Below, one piece after another: positions 7,660-17,306 of a stretch of 39,893 nucleotides of DNA; position 1 is the stretch's first letter; each line of letters begins with the position of its first letter. The stretch covers positions 1 through 39,893 of the forward strand of contig MGEH01000002.1 of assembly GCA_001791275.1 (NCBI GenBank), given 5' to 3'. The stretch comes from Candidatus Uhrbacteria bacterium RIFCSPHIGHO2_12_FULL_60_25. Its GTDB lineage: Bacteria; Patescibacteriota; Patescibacteriia; 2-12-FULL-60-25. Position numbers and translations under genes: made by a program. The notes under the pieces are model-generated. The model did not search any database and had not been told where the DNA came from. It saw only the letters and a program-made list of their open reading frames with translations.

Positions 7660-9744
7660 ATGTCGGCAACGTTGAGATACTGGATGTTGATCGTGATCTG
7701 TACGGCCTGTTCGTCGAACAAGGTCGGGCAGACCGTGGAACCCATTCACGAAGGACCGATCAAGGGCGTCGCCGCGTGCAACGTCACGACGGTCCGATAT
7801 CCAACGACGATCGAGGAGTTCTCGAAGCTCTACGAGAAGCGTGGGTTCTACACGGACGGTAACCATCTCGGGGACGACAACGCGCTCCCGGAAGGGACAG
7901 CGATCCATCCGGTCGCGTGCGGCACGATCAAGGTTTACCGGTCCGCCCAAGGGTACGGACGGCTCGTGGTCGTGATCGAGCACACGCTCCCGCGCCCGAT
8001 CCAAGTTGCGAACGGTCTCGGTGAACCAGTCGAGATCACCACGTTCCTGTCGATCTACGGACACCTCCAGAAGGGGAGCCTCGCATGGAAGACAGGCGAC
8101 ACGGTCACTCCGGACGACATCGTCGGGTACGTGGATGCCGACGCCACGAACGGAGACGGCGGTGTGCACCTGCACCTCGGCATCCGTCTCCAGAGCGAGA
8201 GTGACGCCCAGGCCACGGACGTGAGCTGGTTTCGCGGCTACGACGATCCGTACGTGAGCCAGCGGAAGTGGTTCGCGGACCCGGCCGTGTTTCTCGACAC
8301 GCTCATGAAGGCTGGACTCGTCGTTCGCTGGCACCCGGAGGGGACCGTGATCGAGCGGGAGCTCGACCGGAGCCACTGGATGGTCGGTCCCGGGGATGCG
8401 CTCCTCGCGCTGTCGTCGCCCATCGAAACGCAAGACCGTCTCCTTGGCCGCGCCATTCCGGTGTCCGAATCCGAATTCGGGTGCATGTGGGAGTCAGGAG
8501 GCGTGTACGCGTCCGAGCTCGCTGGTCACAAGCTCGTGAAGTTCGAAGACGAGTCCACGGTCTACGAGTACGACGGACTCCACCCGGGCGCACGACGCTG
8601 GTCGTTCGTGAACGAACCCGCGTTCCGGTCATGGGCATGGAAGGATACGGAGATCCAGGTGTGGTCTCCACTCCTCCGGTCGTACTTCATGAGTTCGACA
8701 ACGGACCAGGGATTCCGGCGGTTGCGCGACGGCACGCTCGTGAAGGCCAAGGGCCAGAGCGAAGTCGCGGTCGTCGCGGGCGGCGTGCGCCTTCCGATCT
8801 ACGACTGGTCCACGTTCCTGTCCTTGGGCTACAAGGCGGAGAACATCGTCGAAGTCGAGGAGAGCGTCCTCGACGCTTCGGCCGGACCGCGCGGTGCGAC
8901 CATCACGCCGGACCTCGTGAGCCTGTGCCGTCATCCCGAAACCTGCCTCGTCGACTGTCCCGATCAGGGACCGGGCGGCGGGGGAGTCGGTGAAGAAGAT
9001 GCGGGCCAGGTCGCGGACGACGCGGTCGCGCCAGAGACAGACGCTGGGTCCGTGACCGGCGGAGCAGGCGGTTCTCCGTCTGTTCCAGACGCGGCATCAG
9101 GGAGCGGCGGGACGTCTGCCAAGCCCCCGACCTGTACGCCAGGAGCAACCAAAGCCTGCGCGTGCGTCGGCCAAGGCCTCGTCGGCAGCCAGGTCTGCGC
9201 TATGGACGGACTGTCCTACGGACCCTGCGTGTGTCCGGACCCCTGGAATGGGGAACTTGATTCCGGGAACGGTGGGAGTCCGTCAGACGCAGGTCATCAG
9301 TTCGACGCCGGATCGTCCGGTGCGGGAGGATCTGGAGGGACGAGTAACGTCCCGCCGCCTGATGCCGGGTCTCCACAGTCCACGTCGTTGCATGTCGCAT
9401 ACGTCTCTCCCGTCTCCGGGTCGCTCCGTATTGAAGGATGGACGAAGCTCCAGGATGGGACGAATATCTCGTGGCACATCGTCACCGAATGCGCGGACGT
9501 GAATCCGTCCGACAACCTCCTCGAGTGCGACCTGCCGGTTCCGTCCGGCTCCCAGCGCTTTGAGTTCCAGGTGTACCTGCCGAACGGGAAGTACTGGGGC
9601 GATCACGCATGCGATTCCGGCGGCTGCGGTCAGCCGCTCGGACAGCTCACGCTCACGAAAGGAGGATCGCCCGTGAGCTGGACCTTCACGCCGAACAATG
9701 CAGGCGCGCCGTACTACAACGGTCTCGTCTCGCCGGTTCCGTAG
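7660..9744 (+). CDS. Secreted/lipoprotein-like M23-family metallopeptidase-like protein with low-complexity linkers and a Cys-rich module
   Basis: N-terminal hydrophobic segment LRYWMLIVICTACSS; HLGDD (HxxxD), YGHL and VHLHLGI (HxH) typical of M23; linker DAGSSGAGGSGGTS; CTPGATKACACVGQGLVGSQVCAMDGLSYGPCVC. Confidence 0.8.
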   Translation: MSATLRYWMLIVICTACSSNKVGQTVEPIHEGPIKGVAACNVTTVRYPTTIEEFSKLYEKRGFYTDGNHLGDDNALPEGTAIHPVACGTIKVYRSAQGYGRLVVVIEHTLPRPIQVANGLGEPVEITTFLSIYGHLQKGSLAWKTGDTVTPDDIVGYVDADATNGDGGVHLHLGIRLQSESDAQATDVSWFRGYDDPYVSQRKWFADPAVFLDTLMKAGLVVRWHPEGTVIERELDRSHWMVGPGDALLALSSPIETQDRLLGRAIPVSESEFGCMWESGGVYASELAGHKLVKFEDESTVYEYDGLHPGARRWSFVNEPAFRSWAWKDTEIQVWSPLLRSYFMSSTTDQGFRRLRDGTLVKAKGQSEVAVVAGGVRLPIYDWSTFLSLGYKAENIVEVEESVLDASAGPRGATITPDLVSLCRHPETCLVDCPDQGPGGGGVGEEDAGQVADDAVAPETDAGSVTGGAGGSPSVPDAASGSGGTSAKPPTCTPGATKACACVGQGLVGSQVCAMDGLSYGPCVCPDPWNGELDSGNGGSPSDAGHQFDAGSSGAGGSGGTSNVPPPDAGSPQSTSLHVAYVSPVSGSLRIEGWTKLQDGTNISWHIVTECADVNPSDNLLECDLPVPSGSQRFEFQVYLPNGKYWGDHACDSGGCGQPLGQLTLTKGGSPVSWTFTPNNAGAPYYNGLVSPVP

Positions 9745-9809
9745 TCAGGATCAGTCATACCTCGGCGGCCTCGATCACCTCTTTGATCGGGGCCGCTACT
9801 AATAAGAAT

Positions 9810-9834
9810 GAGTGCTTAAGTGCTTGAGTGCGAG
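9810..9834 (+). repeat. Left 25-bp inverted repeat of the S23 cassette
   Basis: GAGTGCTTAAGTGCTTGAGTGCGAG, the exact reverse complement of 10212-10236. Confidence 0.95.
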
Positions 9835-9845
9835 AATTTACACAT

Positions 9846-10268
9846 ATGAAATCATATAAAGAAATGTTTGTCTGGCAGAAGGCAATGGAATTATCTGAAT
9901 CCACATATCGACTGGTAAAACTACTGCCTTCATCAGAAGAATTTGGTCTGAAGTCTCAAATGAGACGCGCTTCTGTCTCGATCGCCTCAAATCTTGCTGA
10001 AGGTTTTGGTAAAAATACACGTAATGAATTAAAAAATTATTGTCGTATCGCAACAGGCTCTGCAATGGAGCTTGAGACCCAACTTTTGTTGATTCAGCGA
10101 CTCGGTCTGGTGTCCAAAACCGATATTGATAGAGTATCGCTTCTATTGCAATCGGTCCTACGGTTATTACGTTTACTTCATAGGTCTCTTACGAAGACAG
10201 TGAAGATGCCACTCGCACTCAAGCACTTAAGCACTCAAGCACCCTCATTATCCCCACCCGCCCCTTGA
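9846..10268 (+). CDS. Four-helix-bundle protein (S23 / 23S rRNA intervening-sequence protein family)
   Basis: MKSYKEMFVWQKAMELSESTYRL..FGLKSQMRRASVSIASNLAEGFGKNTRNELKNYCRIATGSAMELETQLLL. ATG at 9846 preferred over 9828. Confidence 0.9.
   Translation: MKSYKEMFVWQKAMELSESTYRLVKLLPSSEEFGLKSQMRRASVSIASNLAEGFGKNTRNELKNYCRIATGSAMELETQLLLIQRLGLVSKTDIDRVSLLLQSVLRLLRLLHRSLTKTVKMPLALKHLSTQAPSLSPPAP
10212..10236 (-). repeat. Right 25-bp inverted repeat of the S23 cassette, overlapping the CDS 3' end
   Basis: CTCGCACTCAAGCACTTAAGCACTC; encodes the C-terminal ..LALKHLST.. residues. Confidence 0.95.
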
Positions 10269-10352
10269 CCGCGTGCACTTCCAACGAAAGCGGCGACTAT
10301 GTTAAGGTTTTACTCATTATAGAACAAGAATAGAACACTTGTCACACCCACT

Positions 10353-11426
10353 ATGGCCAAGAAAACGACAGAACTCGACGCCCGCCACCGTGCGGCACAG
10401 GAAGCGATTGATCAGATCAAGGAACGGTTCGGCGACGGTGCCATCATGCGGTTCGGCGAAGCGAAGCGGTCGGTCATGGATACGATTCCGACCGGATGCC
10501 TGTCCATCGACCTCGCGCTTGGCGTCCTCGGTGTGCCCCGCGGACGCGTGGTCGAGATCTTCGGTCCCGAATCCTCCGGCAAGACCACGCTCGCCCAGCA
10601 CATCATCGCCGAGTGTCAGAAGCTGGGAGGCATGGCGGCCTTTGTGGACGCGGAACACGCCCTCGATCCGGACTACGCGCGGAAGCTCGGCGTGAACGTG
10701 GATGATCTCCTGATCTCGCAGCCGGATACGGGCGAGCAGGCGCTCGACATCGTGGAGACGCTCGTCCGGTCCAATGCGATCGACGTGGTCGTCGTGGACT
10801 CCGTCGCGGCGCTCACGCCGAAAGCCGAGATTGAAGGCGAAATGGGGGATAGCCACATGGGTCTTCAGGCGCGTTTGATGTCTCAAGCACTCCGCAAGCT
10901 CACGGCCATCATCTCGAAGACCAAGACCGTCGTCGTGTTCATCAACCAGATCCGCCAGAAGATCGGGGTCGTGTACGGGAACCCAGAGACGACGACCGGC
11001 GGCGTGGCGCTCAAGTTCTACGCCAGCTGCCGCATCGAAGTCCGCCGCAGCGCGCAGATCAAGATGGGCGACCGCATCATCGGGAACCGCGTGAAAGTCA
11101 AAATCGTGAAGAACAAGGTCGCGGCGCCGTTCCGCACCTGCGAGTTCGACATCATGTACAACGAGGGGATCTCGCTTTCCGGCGACCTCATCGACACGGG
11201 CGTCGAGTATGGCGTGGTTAAAAAGTCCGGTAATTCGTACTCCTACGGCGATGAGAAGCTCGGTATGGGCCGCGAGAACGCGAAGGCGTCGCTCCGCGAA
11301 CGTCCGAGCATCATGAAAGAGATCCGCGAGAAAGTCATCGCCGAATTCCAGGCGCGCGAGGAGTCTGGCAATGTGCGTCCCGTCCCGGTCGGCGAAGGGG
11401 AAGACGAGATGCCGCCGGTTGAGTGA
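10353..11426 (+). CDS. recA: Recombinase RecA
   Basis: [72 protein letters not shown]. Confidence 0.98.
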   Translation: MAKKTTELDARHRAAQEAIDQIKERFGDGAIMRFGEAKRSVMDTIPTGCLSIDLALGVLGVPRGRVVEIFGPESSGKTTLAQHIIAECQKLGGMAAFVDAEHALDPDYARKLGVNVDDLLISQPDTGEQALDIVETLVRSNAIDVVVVDSVAALTPKAEIEGEMGDSHMGLQARLMSQALRKLTAIISKTKTVVVFINQIRQKIGVVYGNPETTTGGVALKFYASCRIEVRRSAQIKMGDRIIGNRVKVKIVKNKVAAPFRTCEFDIMYNEGISLSGDLIDTGVEYGVVKKSGNSYSYGDEKLGMGRENAKASLRERPSIMKEIREKVIAEFQAREESGNVRPVPVGEGEDEMPPVE

Positions 11427-11816
11427 TTACAAGTTACGCCGAATTTTCTCGGCCATTGCCGCGAGTTCGTCCGGTGAGGCGTCCCGCGCATTCGTCTGTG
11501 CCAGGTCCGCCGGCTTCGAGATGGGGATCAACTTCACGTGGGCGTGCGGAACCTCGAGACCCTCGATGACCAGGCCGACACGGAGCGACCCGGCCGCTTT
11601 CTGGATGGCGGGGACGAGGCGCTTCGCCGCCCGCATGAGGTCGCAGTACTCATCGTCCGCCATGTCGAAGGGATGTTCGACTTCTTTTTTCGGGACCACG
11701 ATCGTCATGCCTGGTTGGATGGGGTGGATGTCGAGGAACGCGAAGAAGCGGTCGTCTTCCCACACCTTGTGGCACGGGATTTCGCCGTTGATGATACGGG
11801 TGAAAATGCTCGGCAT
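11427..11816 (-). CDS. HIT family protein
   Basis: MPSIFTRIINGEIPCHKVWEDDRFFAFLDIHPIQPGMTIVVPKKE..; HAHVKL in place of the HxHxHxx triad. Confidence 0.88.
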   Translation of the reverse strand: MPSIFTRIINGEIPCHKVWEDDRFFAFLDIHPIQPGMTIVVPKKEVEHPFDMADDEYCDLMRAAKRLVPAIQKAAGSLRVGLVIEGLEVPHAHVKLIPISKPADLAQTNARDASPDELAAMAEKIRRNL

Positions 11817-11877
11817 AAATCGGGGTCTACTCTAGCAAAAAGCCGGTCGATACCATAGTCTATGTGGAGAACGCCAC

Positions 11878-14124
11878 ATGTCTCCGCGACGGAAAAAGCC
11901 GTTTAAACTCGACCTGTCCCTCGATCCTGAAACGCGTAAGGGCGTATTCACGGTCTTTTTGTTTTTCATCTCGCTCATCATCCTGCTCTCCATGTTCGGC
12001 CTGGCCGGGCGATTCGGCGACGCCGTGGACGGCGCGATCACGCAAATCTTTGGGTGGGACAAGATCGCGGTGCCGTTCTTCTTGATCGCGTGGGGGTACC
12101 ACCTCATGGCGCCGGAAAAGCTCCCGATGAAAGCCACGAACTTCATCGGGTTCGCCCTCTTTTTCGTCGCGTTGAACAGCCTTGTGCACGCCGTGACATT
12201 CCCCGTGACGCCGGAACAGTTCGATGTTGAGGCGCTGAAAGCCGCTGGCGGGAAACTTGGGCAGCTCATCGCCATGCCCGGAATCGCCCTCTTCGGCGTT
12301 GCCGGCGCGGTCACGCTCTTCACGGCGCTCTTCGTGGTCTCGTGGCTCCTCATCTTCAATACGTCGCTCCAGTCCATCGTGCGATTCTTCCGGCAGCTCT
12401 GGCTCGGCCTCCGGTGGCTCCTCCGCACGCTCGCGATCCCGTTCGTGTGGTTGTCGCGTCGCCGGTCGCCAGTCGCGAGTCATGAATCGACTGAAGAAGC
12501 CACGGATGTTGAAGAAGAGGAAGAACCGGACACGGCTGTCCAGAAACTTCCGCTTCCGGAGGATGATGCTGATGTTCCGTCCGCGCCGCCCAAACCCCGC
12601 CGCCGTCGCGGCAAAGTCGAAATCCCGCTCGATCTTCTCTTGCGCCGCGACCAACGACCCGTGTCGGGTGATATCGAACTCCGACAGGAAGTTATCCGGA
12701 AGACGCTCGCGAATTTCGGTATTCTCGTTGAGATGGGTGACGTGTCCGTCGGTCCGACGGTCACGCAATTCACACTGAAACCGTCAGAAGGGATCAAGCT
12801 CTCCCGCATCACGGCGCTGCACAACGATCTGGCGCTCGCGCTCGCGGCTCACCCCATCCGCATCGAAGCTCCGATACCGGGAAAGTCCCTCGTCGGTCTC
12901 GAAGTCCCAAACCAAAGTATTGCGACCGTGGGGCTTCGTGAAATGCTTGAAACCCGTGAGTTCCGCGAACGTAAATCGCCCCTGTCCTTCGTCCTCGGCA
13001 AGGACGTGGCTGGCGCGCCATGGGTCACGGAGCTCGGCAAGATGCCGCACCTCCTCGTGGCGGGCGCCACGGGATCGGGCAAGTCGGTCTGCTTGAACAT
13101 CCTCATCATGTCGCTCCTCTACGCGAACGGGCCGGACGATTTGAAGATCATCCTCGTGGACCCGAAGCGCGTGGAGTTCCCGGTGTACAACAACATCCCG
13201 CACCTGCTCACCCCCGTCATCACGAACGTGGAGAGCACGGTGAACGCGCTCAAGTGGACGCTCCGTGAGATGGATCGGCGGTTCGACATCCTCTCCAAAT
13301 TCGGGGCGCGCGACCTCGCGAGCTACAACCAGCGGTCGGAAGACAAGATGCCATACCTCGTGTTTGTGGTGGACGAACTCGCCGACCTCATGGTCACGTC
13401 CCAGGCCGACGTGGAAGGCCCGATCGTCCGGCTCTCGCAGATGGCGCGCGCCGTCGGCATCCACCTGGTTCTCGCAACCCAGCGACCGTCCGTGGACGTA
13501 CTCACGGGTCTCATCAAAGCGAACATCCCGGCGCGCGTGGCCTTCGCGGTCGCGTCGGCCACCGACTCGCGGACGATTTTAGACCAGATGGGAGCCGAGA
13601 AACTCCTCGGTCGCGGGGACATGCTCTACCAGTCGGCCGACATGCCGAGTCCGAAACGCATCCAGGGCGCGTTCGTGACCGAAGATGAAGTCAAGCGCGT
13701 CGTCGAGTTCCTCACGGGCAAGTACGGCCCGCCGGACTATGAGCCGGCCGTCGTCGAGAAGCGGGGCACCGGCGGCACGGCCTTTTCGGGCGGGACGCCG
13801 ATCGATGATGAGGACTCCGACCCGTTGCTCCCTGAAGCAAAAGAGGAAATCCTGCGTGCCGGAAAAGCGTCCGCTTCACTCCTTCAGCGACGTTTGAAGG
13901 TCGGCTACGCGCGAGCCGCCCGCATTCTGGATCTCTTGGAGCAGGAAGGGTTTATCGGGCCGGGAGAAGGCGCGAAACCGCGGGAAATTTTAAAGGCGGA
14001 GTTCACGAAAGGGATGGATCAGGTGCCCGTCCCGTCACGCGCGCATGGCGCTGACATCGAAGAGCGCGCCCGTCTCGCAGAAATTGATCGGATCGCGAGC
14101 ACACAAGACGATGAGGACGTATGA
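11878..14124 (+). CDS. ftsK: DNA translocase FtsK/SpoIIIE
   Basis: N-terminal TM segments; MPHLLVAGATGSGKSVCLNILIMSLLY (Walker A); VFVVDELADLMVTSQADVEGPIVRLSQMARAVGIHLVLATQRPSVDVLTGLIKANIPARVAFAVAS; winged-helix gamma-like C-terminus. Confidence 0.97.
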   Translation: MSPRRKKPFKLDLSLDPETRKGVFTVFLFFISLIILLSMFGLAGRFGDAVDGAITQIFGWDKIAVPFFLIAWGYHLMAPEKLPMKATNFIGFALFFVALNSLVHAVTFPVTPEQFDVEALKAAGGKLGQLIAMPGIALFGVAGAVTLFTALFVVSWLLIFNTSLQSIVRFFRQLWLGLRWLLRTLAIPFVWLSRRRSPVASHESTEEATDVEEEEEPDTAVQKLPLPEDDADVPSAPPKPRRRRGKVEIPLDLLLRRDQRPVSGDIELRQEVIRKTLANFGILVEMGDVSVGPTVTQFTLKPSEGIKLSRITALHNDLALALAAHPIRIEAPIPGKSLVGLEVPNQSIATVGLREMLETREFRERKSPLSFVLGKDVAGAPWVTELGKMPHLLVAGATGSGKSVCLNILIMSLLYANGPDDLKIILVDPKRVEFPVYNNIPHLLTPVITNVESTVNALKWTLREMDRRFDILSKFGARDLASYNQRSEDKMPYLVFVVDELADLMVTSQADVEGPIVRLSQMARAVGIHLVLATQRPSVDVLTGLIKANIPARVAFAVASATDSRTILDQMGAEKLLGRGDMLYQSADMPSPKRIQGAFVTEDEVKRVVEFLTGKYGPPDYEPAVVEKRGTGGTAFSGGTPIDDEDSDPLLPEAKEEILRAGKASASLLQRRLKVGYARAARILDLLEQEGFIGPGEGAKPREILKAEFTKGMDQVPVPSRAHGADIEERARLAEIDRIASTQDDEDV

Positions 14125-14846
14125 CCTTCCTTCACAAGAGGGTAGGGACAGGTCCAGCGACGTTCGGAACCGACCTTCGCGACCTGCGCGAGCTCCATAA
14201 CCTCACGATCGAGCAGGTGGCGCGTGAAACGAAAATCCGTGACACGGTCCTCCGGGCGCTCGAAGAGGATCGGCTCTCCGACATCGACGATCCGGCGTTC
14301 ATTGTGCGCCACCTCACGACGTACGTCCGCCACCTGGGCGGCTATGAGCCCTACTTCCTCGCGCGGTTTCGCGCGAAGCTTGAGGAACTCCATGCCACGC
14401 GGAAGACGAGCGACCTCCTGCCCCGCACGCGGGGCGTCCGGAGCCTCGACCTCATGGTCGGGCCGCACCTCTTGGGGGTTCTCGGAGTCGTGTTGCTCGC
14501 CGTCGGTCTGGGTGGGTACGTGTGGTGGCAGGCAGAGGCCGTGAATGCGCCGCCGCTCCTCGTGGTTGAATCGCCTCTGGACGGCGAACGGCTTCTGCAC
14601 CCGATCGTTCTCGTTCGCGGGCGCACGATTCCAGAAGCGTACGTGCGCGTGAACGGCCGCGATGCGGCCGTGGACGGGAACGGGGCATTTGAACTCACGC
14701 TGGACGTCCGCCGTGGCACGATGATTGTGAGTATCGTCGCCCGACGTCGACGAGGGAGCGAAACCGTCATCGAGCGACGCGTTGTCTACGACCGACCGCT
14801 TCCGGAAACGGAATTGATCGACCTGTCCGCCACGGGTACGCAATAA
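14121..14846 (+). CDS. RodZ-like HTH membrane protein
   Basis: LRELHNLTIEQVARETKIRDTVLRALEEDRLSDIDDPAFIVRHLTTYVRHLGG followed by a TM segment; 4-nt overlap with ftsK (ATGA). Confidence 0.82.
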   Translation: MTFLHKRVGTGPATFGTDLRDLRELHNLTIEQVARETKIRDTVLRALEEDRLSDIDDPAFIVRHLTTYVRHLGGYEPYFLARFRAKLEELHATRKTSDLLPRTRGVRSLDLMVGPHLLGVLGVVLLAVGLGGYVWWQAEAVNAPPLLVVESPLDGERLLHPIVLVRGRTIPEAYVRVNGRDAAVDGNGAFELTLDVRRGTMIVSIVARRRRGSETVIERRVVYDRPLPETELIDLSATGTQ

Positions 14847-14853
14847 AACCAAA

Positions 14854-14877
14854 CCCCGCCGTTCGTGAACGGCGGGG
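14854..14877 (+). terminator. GC-rich hairpin after the rodZ-like gene, weak T-tract
   Basis: CCCCGCCGTTC-gt-GAACGGCGGGG. Confidence 0.55.
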
Positions 14878-15131
14878 CATTCTGCAGGCGGAGCTGCAAC
14901 GCGGTGCCACGTTGTAAGTGGGCGTCATGATCGACGGGAGGAGAGAGTCCTCGCATTGCTGCGAGGGGGCCGTCAATAGTGATACCCGGGAAACGTACAC
15001 CACGTCGCAGTTCAACCGGCACAACTCAGTTTGACCTCTTGGATTTCTAGAATAGGCGAGTGTGTCGGGATCGTCAATCCGTCACTCACACAAGACCCGT
15101 CCACCAGTGCTCTCGCTCCGGTGAACGGGTG

Positions 15132-15428
15132 TTAGTTTACAGGACGTCCGAGTCGGAACGTCACGGTGTGCTGCCAACGAAGTTTTCCGTCGGTTGCGAC
15201 GATACGCGTCGGGTCATGCTGGAATACATTCAAGGTGTACCGATCACGGATGATCCGTAGGCACTCCTCAAAGTCCTGTACCGTCATCGCGAGAACGTTG
15301 AGGTCGTTCTCTTTCGTTCGGACGACGTCAGGATCCGACGTTCCAATGATGGTGACGGTCTCGTGTGTGAAGGTGGCCCACTGGAGGAGTTCCTCCAGCC
15401 GAACGCGCCAGTTCTTGGCATCGACCAT
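15132..15428 (-). CDS. Hypothetical protein, 98 aa
   Basis: SD AAAGGAGATTCTC then ATGGTCGATGCCAAGAAC (MVDAKNWRVRLEELLQWATF..). ORF-track start at 15446 is probably upstream of the true start. Hairpin ACCCGTtCACC..GGTGgACGGGT downstream. Confidence 0.65.
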   Translation of the reverse strand: MVDAKNWRVRLEELLQWATFTHETVTIIGTSDPDVVRTKENDLNVLAMTVQDFEECLRIIRDRYTLNVFQHDPTRIVATDGKLRWQHTVTFRLGRPVN

Positions 15429-15785
15429 GAGAATCTCCTTTTTCATTGGTGCACCTCATCCGTGTGACGGATTCGTCCGTCAGACAGATGAGGCGGGGAG
15501 GCGGAAGAATGCCATTCCTCCGCCTCCAATAGGGTGTCTCGCGTCCCGATGGATATCGGGGCGGGCGATGAAGGGACTGCATGGTCGACACTTCACCGCT
15601 CGAGTCTCTCTCCTCCCTGTGTGGGGTGCGGTGCATCCATGAAAGGACCACCGCGGGCGAACGTTAGCATGGATCGTTCGCAATCCTTCACACAGTATCT
15701 CATACGGTCCCGCGTTTCCGGGGACCGAAGTCCGGGCCGTTCGACGGCCAAGGCTTCGATCCCCGTCGTGAGACGGAGACCGGAT

Positions 15786-15895
15786 GATTGATGGAATGTT
15801 CAATCCCGTTTGTGCGGGATCACTTCGCAATTCATCCATCAATGATGAATTGCAGAGTGATCCGCGGTCCAGCCCGGAGAAATGGGCTGGACCGC
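15786..15895. repeat. Four consecutive hairpins in about 110 nt
   Basis: GATTGA..TCAATC (15786-15805); CCCG..CGGG (15805-15818); GATCACTTCGCAATTCATC..GATGAATTGCAGAGTGATC (15818-15862); GCGGTCCAGCCC..GGGCTGGACCGC (15864-15895). Confidence 0.8.
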
Positions 15896-15914
15896 AGAGA
15901 GTGCACAAGGTGCT

Positions 15915-17306
15915 TCAGTTCACCGAGGAGGTGGCCGCACTCGTGGCCTGTTCCACCGCGTCGGCAGGCGCGTCGGACCCCTCGGTTCTGCCCCCCTCGC
16001 TTCGCTCGAGGGTAGGCGGGGCGGGGTTCGTGCCGGACTCCTCGACCCCCGCGTCGCCGGGGTCGGCGTACTCCTCGCGGTCTTCGTCTTCCGCCGTCGG
16101 GGGAGCCTCGGTGGAGAGCTTCTCGTGGCTCTCGTCCGGCCAGAACGGCAGGAGCTGTTCCAGGATCCCCGACGTACGGATGACGTCGATGTTCCGGATG
16201 ACCTGGATCCACTCCCTGTTCCGCAGAATCAGGGCCCAACCGACGTCGTGCTTCCCGCGCGGGAAGGCGCCGATCACGAGCGTGTCCACGCTCTTCACGG
16301 GATCGTCGGTCAAGGGCTTGTCCGCGTCGAGCTGCGCGTAGACGAAGAGCCGTTCGCGGTTCCCCGGCCGATACAGTTGGTTCAGGTGCGCGGGCTTGAG
16401 CGCCGTGAGCACGTGACGCCACGGCATGGAGACCTCGCGATCGCACGCGCACGACATCTCGGAGTACACCACCTTGTCGTCCTCCTTCGTGACGACCCCG
16501 AGCCGCGCTCCGGGAATGCCTCGGGCATCGGTCGGAAGCGGAACGGCATCCGTTTCGAGCTCGTAGAGTTCGACGGCATGTTCCGCGATGGCGTGCATGA
16601 GGTTCTCCGGGAGCTTCGTCAACTTGACGCGCTTCTGTCCCAGATACTTCCCGAGGACGTGCTTGCGGTGCTTCGAACCGTGGAGGAGCCGCTGCCACGC
16701 GTCTTCCACGGCGCCCTTTGACCGCTCTTCCGCGTTCCGGAGCCGGGTCGTTTCCTGTTGGGTCACAGGCGCCGGGTTTGCGGCCTTGAGCTCGGTGCGT
16801 TCGCGGTACAGCTCTCGGAGCGCCTCATCCGCTTCGCGGACATCAGCGTCGAGATTGCCCCGGCGGTTGCTCTTCTGCAGCCGTCGGACCTTCTTCTCCT
16901 GGGCGTCGATCGCGCCTTCCAGCTCCTTGAACCCCTCGATCTTCTCGAAGTGCTCGCGGCACAACCGCTCTACGTCTCTCGCCTTGTCGATGGCGGTTTC
17001 GTGCGCCTCGACGGCTTTCGCGAGGTCCGGGTCGCCTTCGACGTCGACCTTCAGGAACTCTTCGAACTTCCGGGAGTACTCGCCGACGCGCGCGACGAGG
17101 TGGGTGTCTACCTGCGGGAACCGGGGCACCGCGTCACCCTTGACGTTCCGATGCATGAAGAGCCGCGTTCGCCCTATCACCTGGTTCGTGAAGGTGAGGG
17201 CAAGCTGCGGGCACCCCACGCGCTTGTCGGTCTTGAGGAGCGCGGAGCTTGTGGTGAGGTTCAGGGTGAACCCTGAAACCATACGGACGGGTTTCTGGTC
17301 GGTCAT
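15915..17306 (-). CDS. Hypothetical protein, about 463 aa, coiled-coil/charged centre
   Basis: Start ATGACCGACCAGAAACCC preceded by AAGAAAGAGG; long frame with Glu/Lys-rich helical segment and acidic Pro/Ser-rich tail. Confidence 0.75.
   Translation of the reverse strand: MTDQKPVRMVSGFTLNLTTSSALLKTDKRVGCPQLALTFTNQVIGRTRLFMHRNVKGDAVPRFPQVDTHLVARVGEYSRKFEEFLKVDVEGDPDLAKAVEAHETAIDKARDVERLCREHFEKIEGFKELEGAIDAQEKKVRRLQKSNRRGNLDADVREADEALRELYRERTELKAANPAPVTQQETTRLRNAEERSKGAVEDAWQRLLHGSKHRKHVLGKYLGQKRVKLTKLPENLMHAIAEHAVELYELETDAVPLPTDARGIPGARLGVVTKEDDKVVYSEMSCACDREVSMPWRHVLTALKPAHLNQLYRPGNRERLFVYAQLDADKPLTDDPVKSVDTLVIGAFPRGKHDVGWALILRNREWIQVIRNIDVIRTSGILEQLLPFWPDESHEKLSTEAPPTAEDEDREEYADPGDAGVEESGTNPAPPTLERSEGGRTEGSDAPADAVEQATSAATSSVN

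Noticed and set aside
9810-10236. Calling the S23 cassette a true 23S rRNA intervening sequence
   Set aside because: No rRNA sequence flanks it; only the layout (complementary ends plus S23 ORF) is shared.
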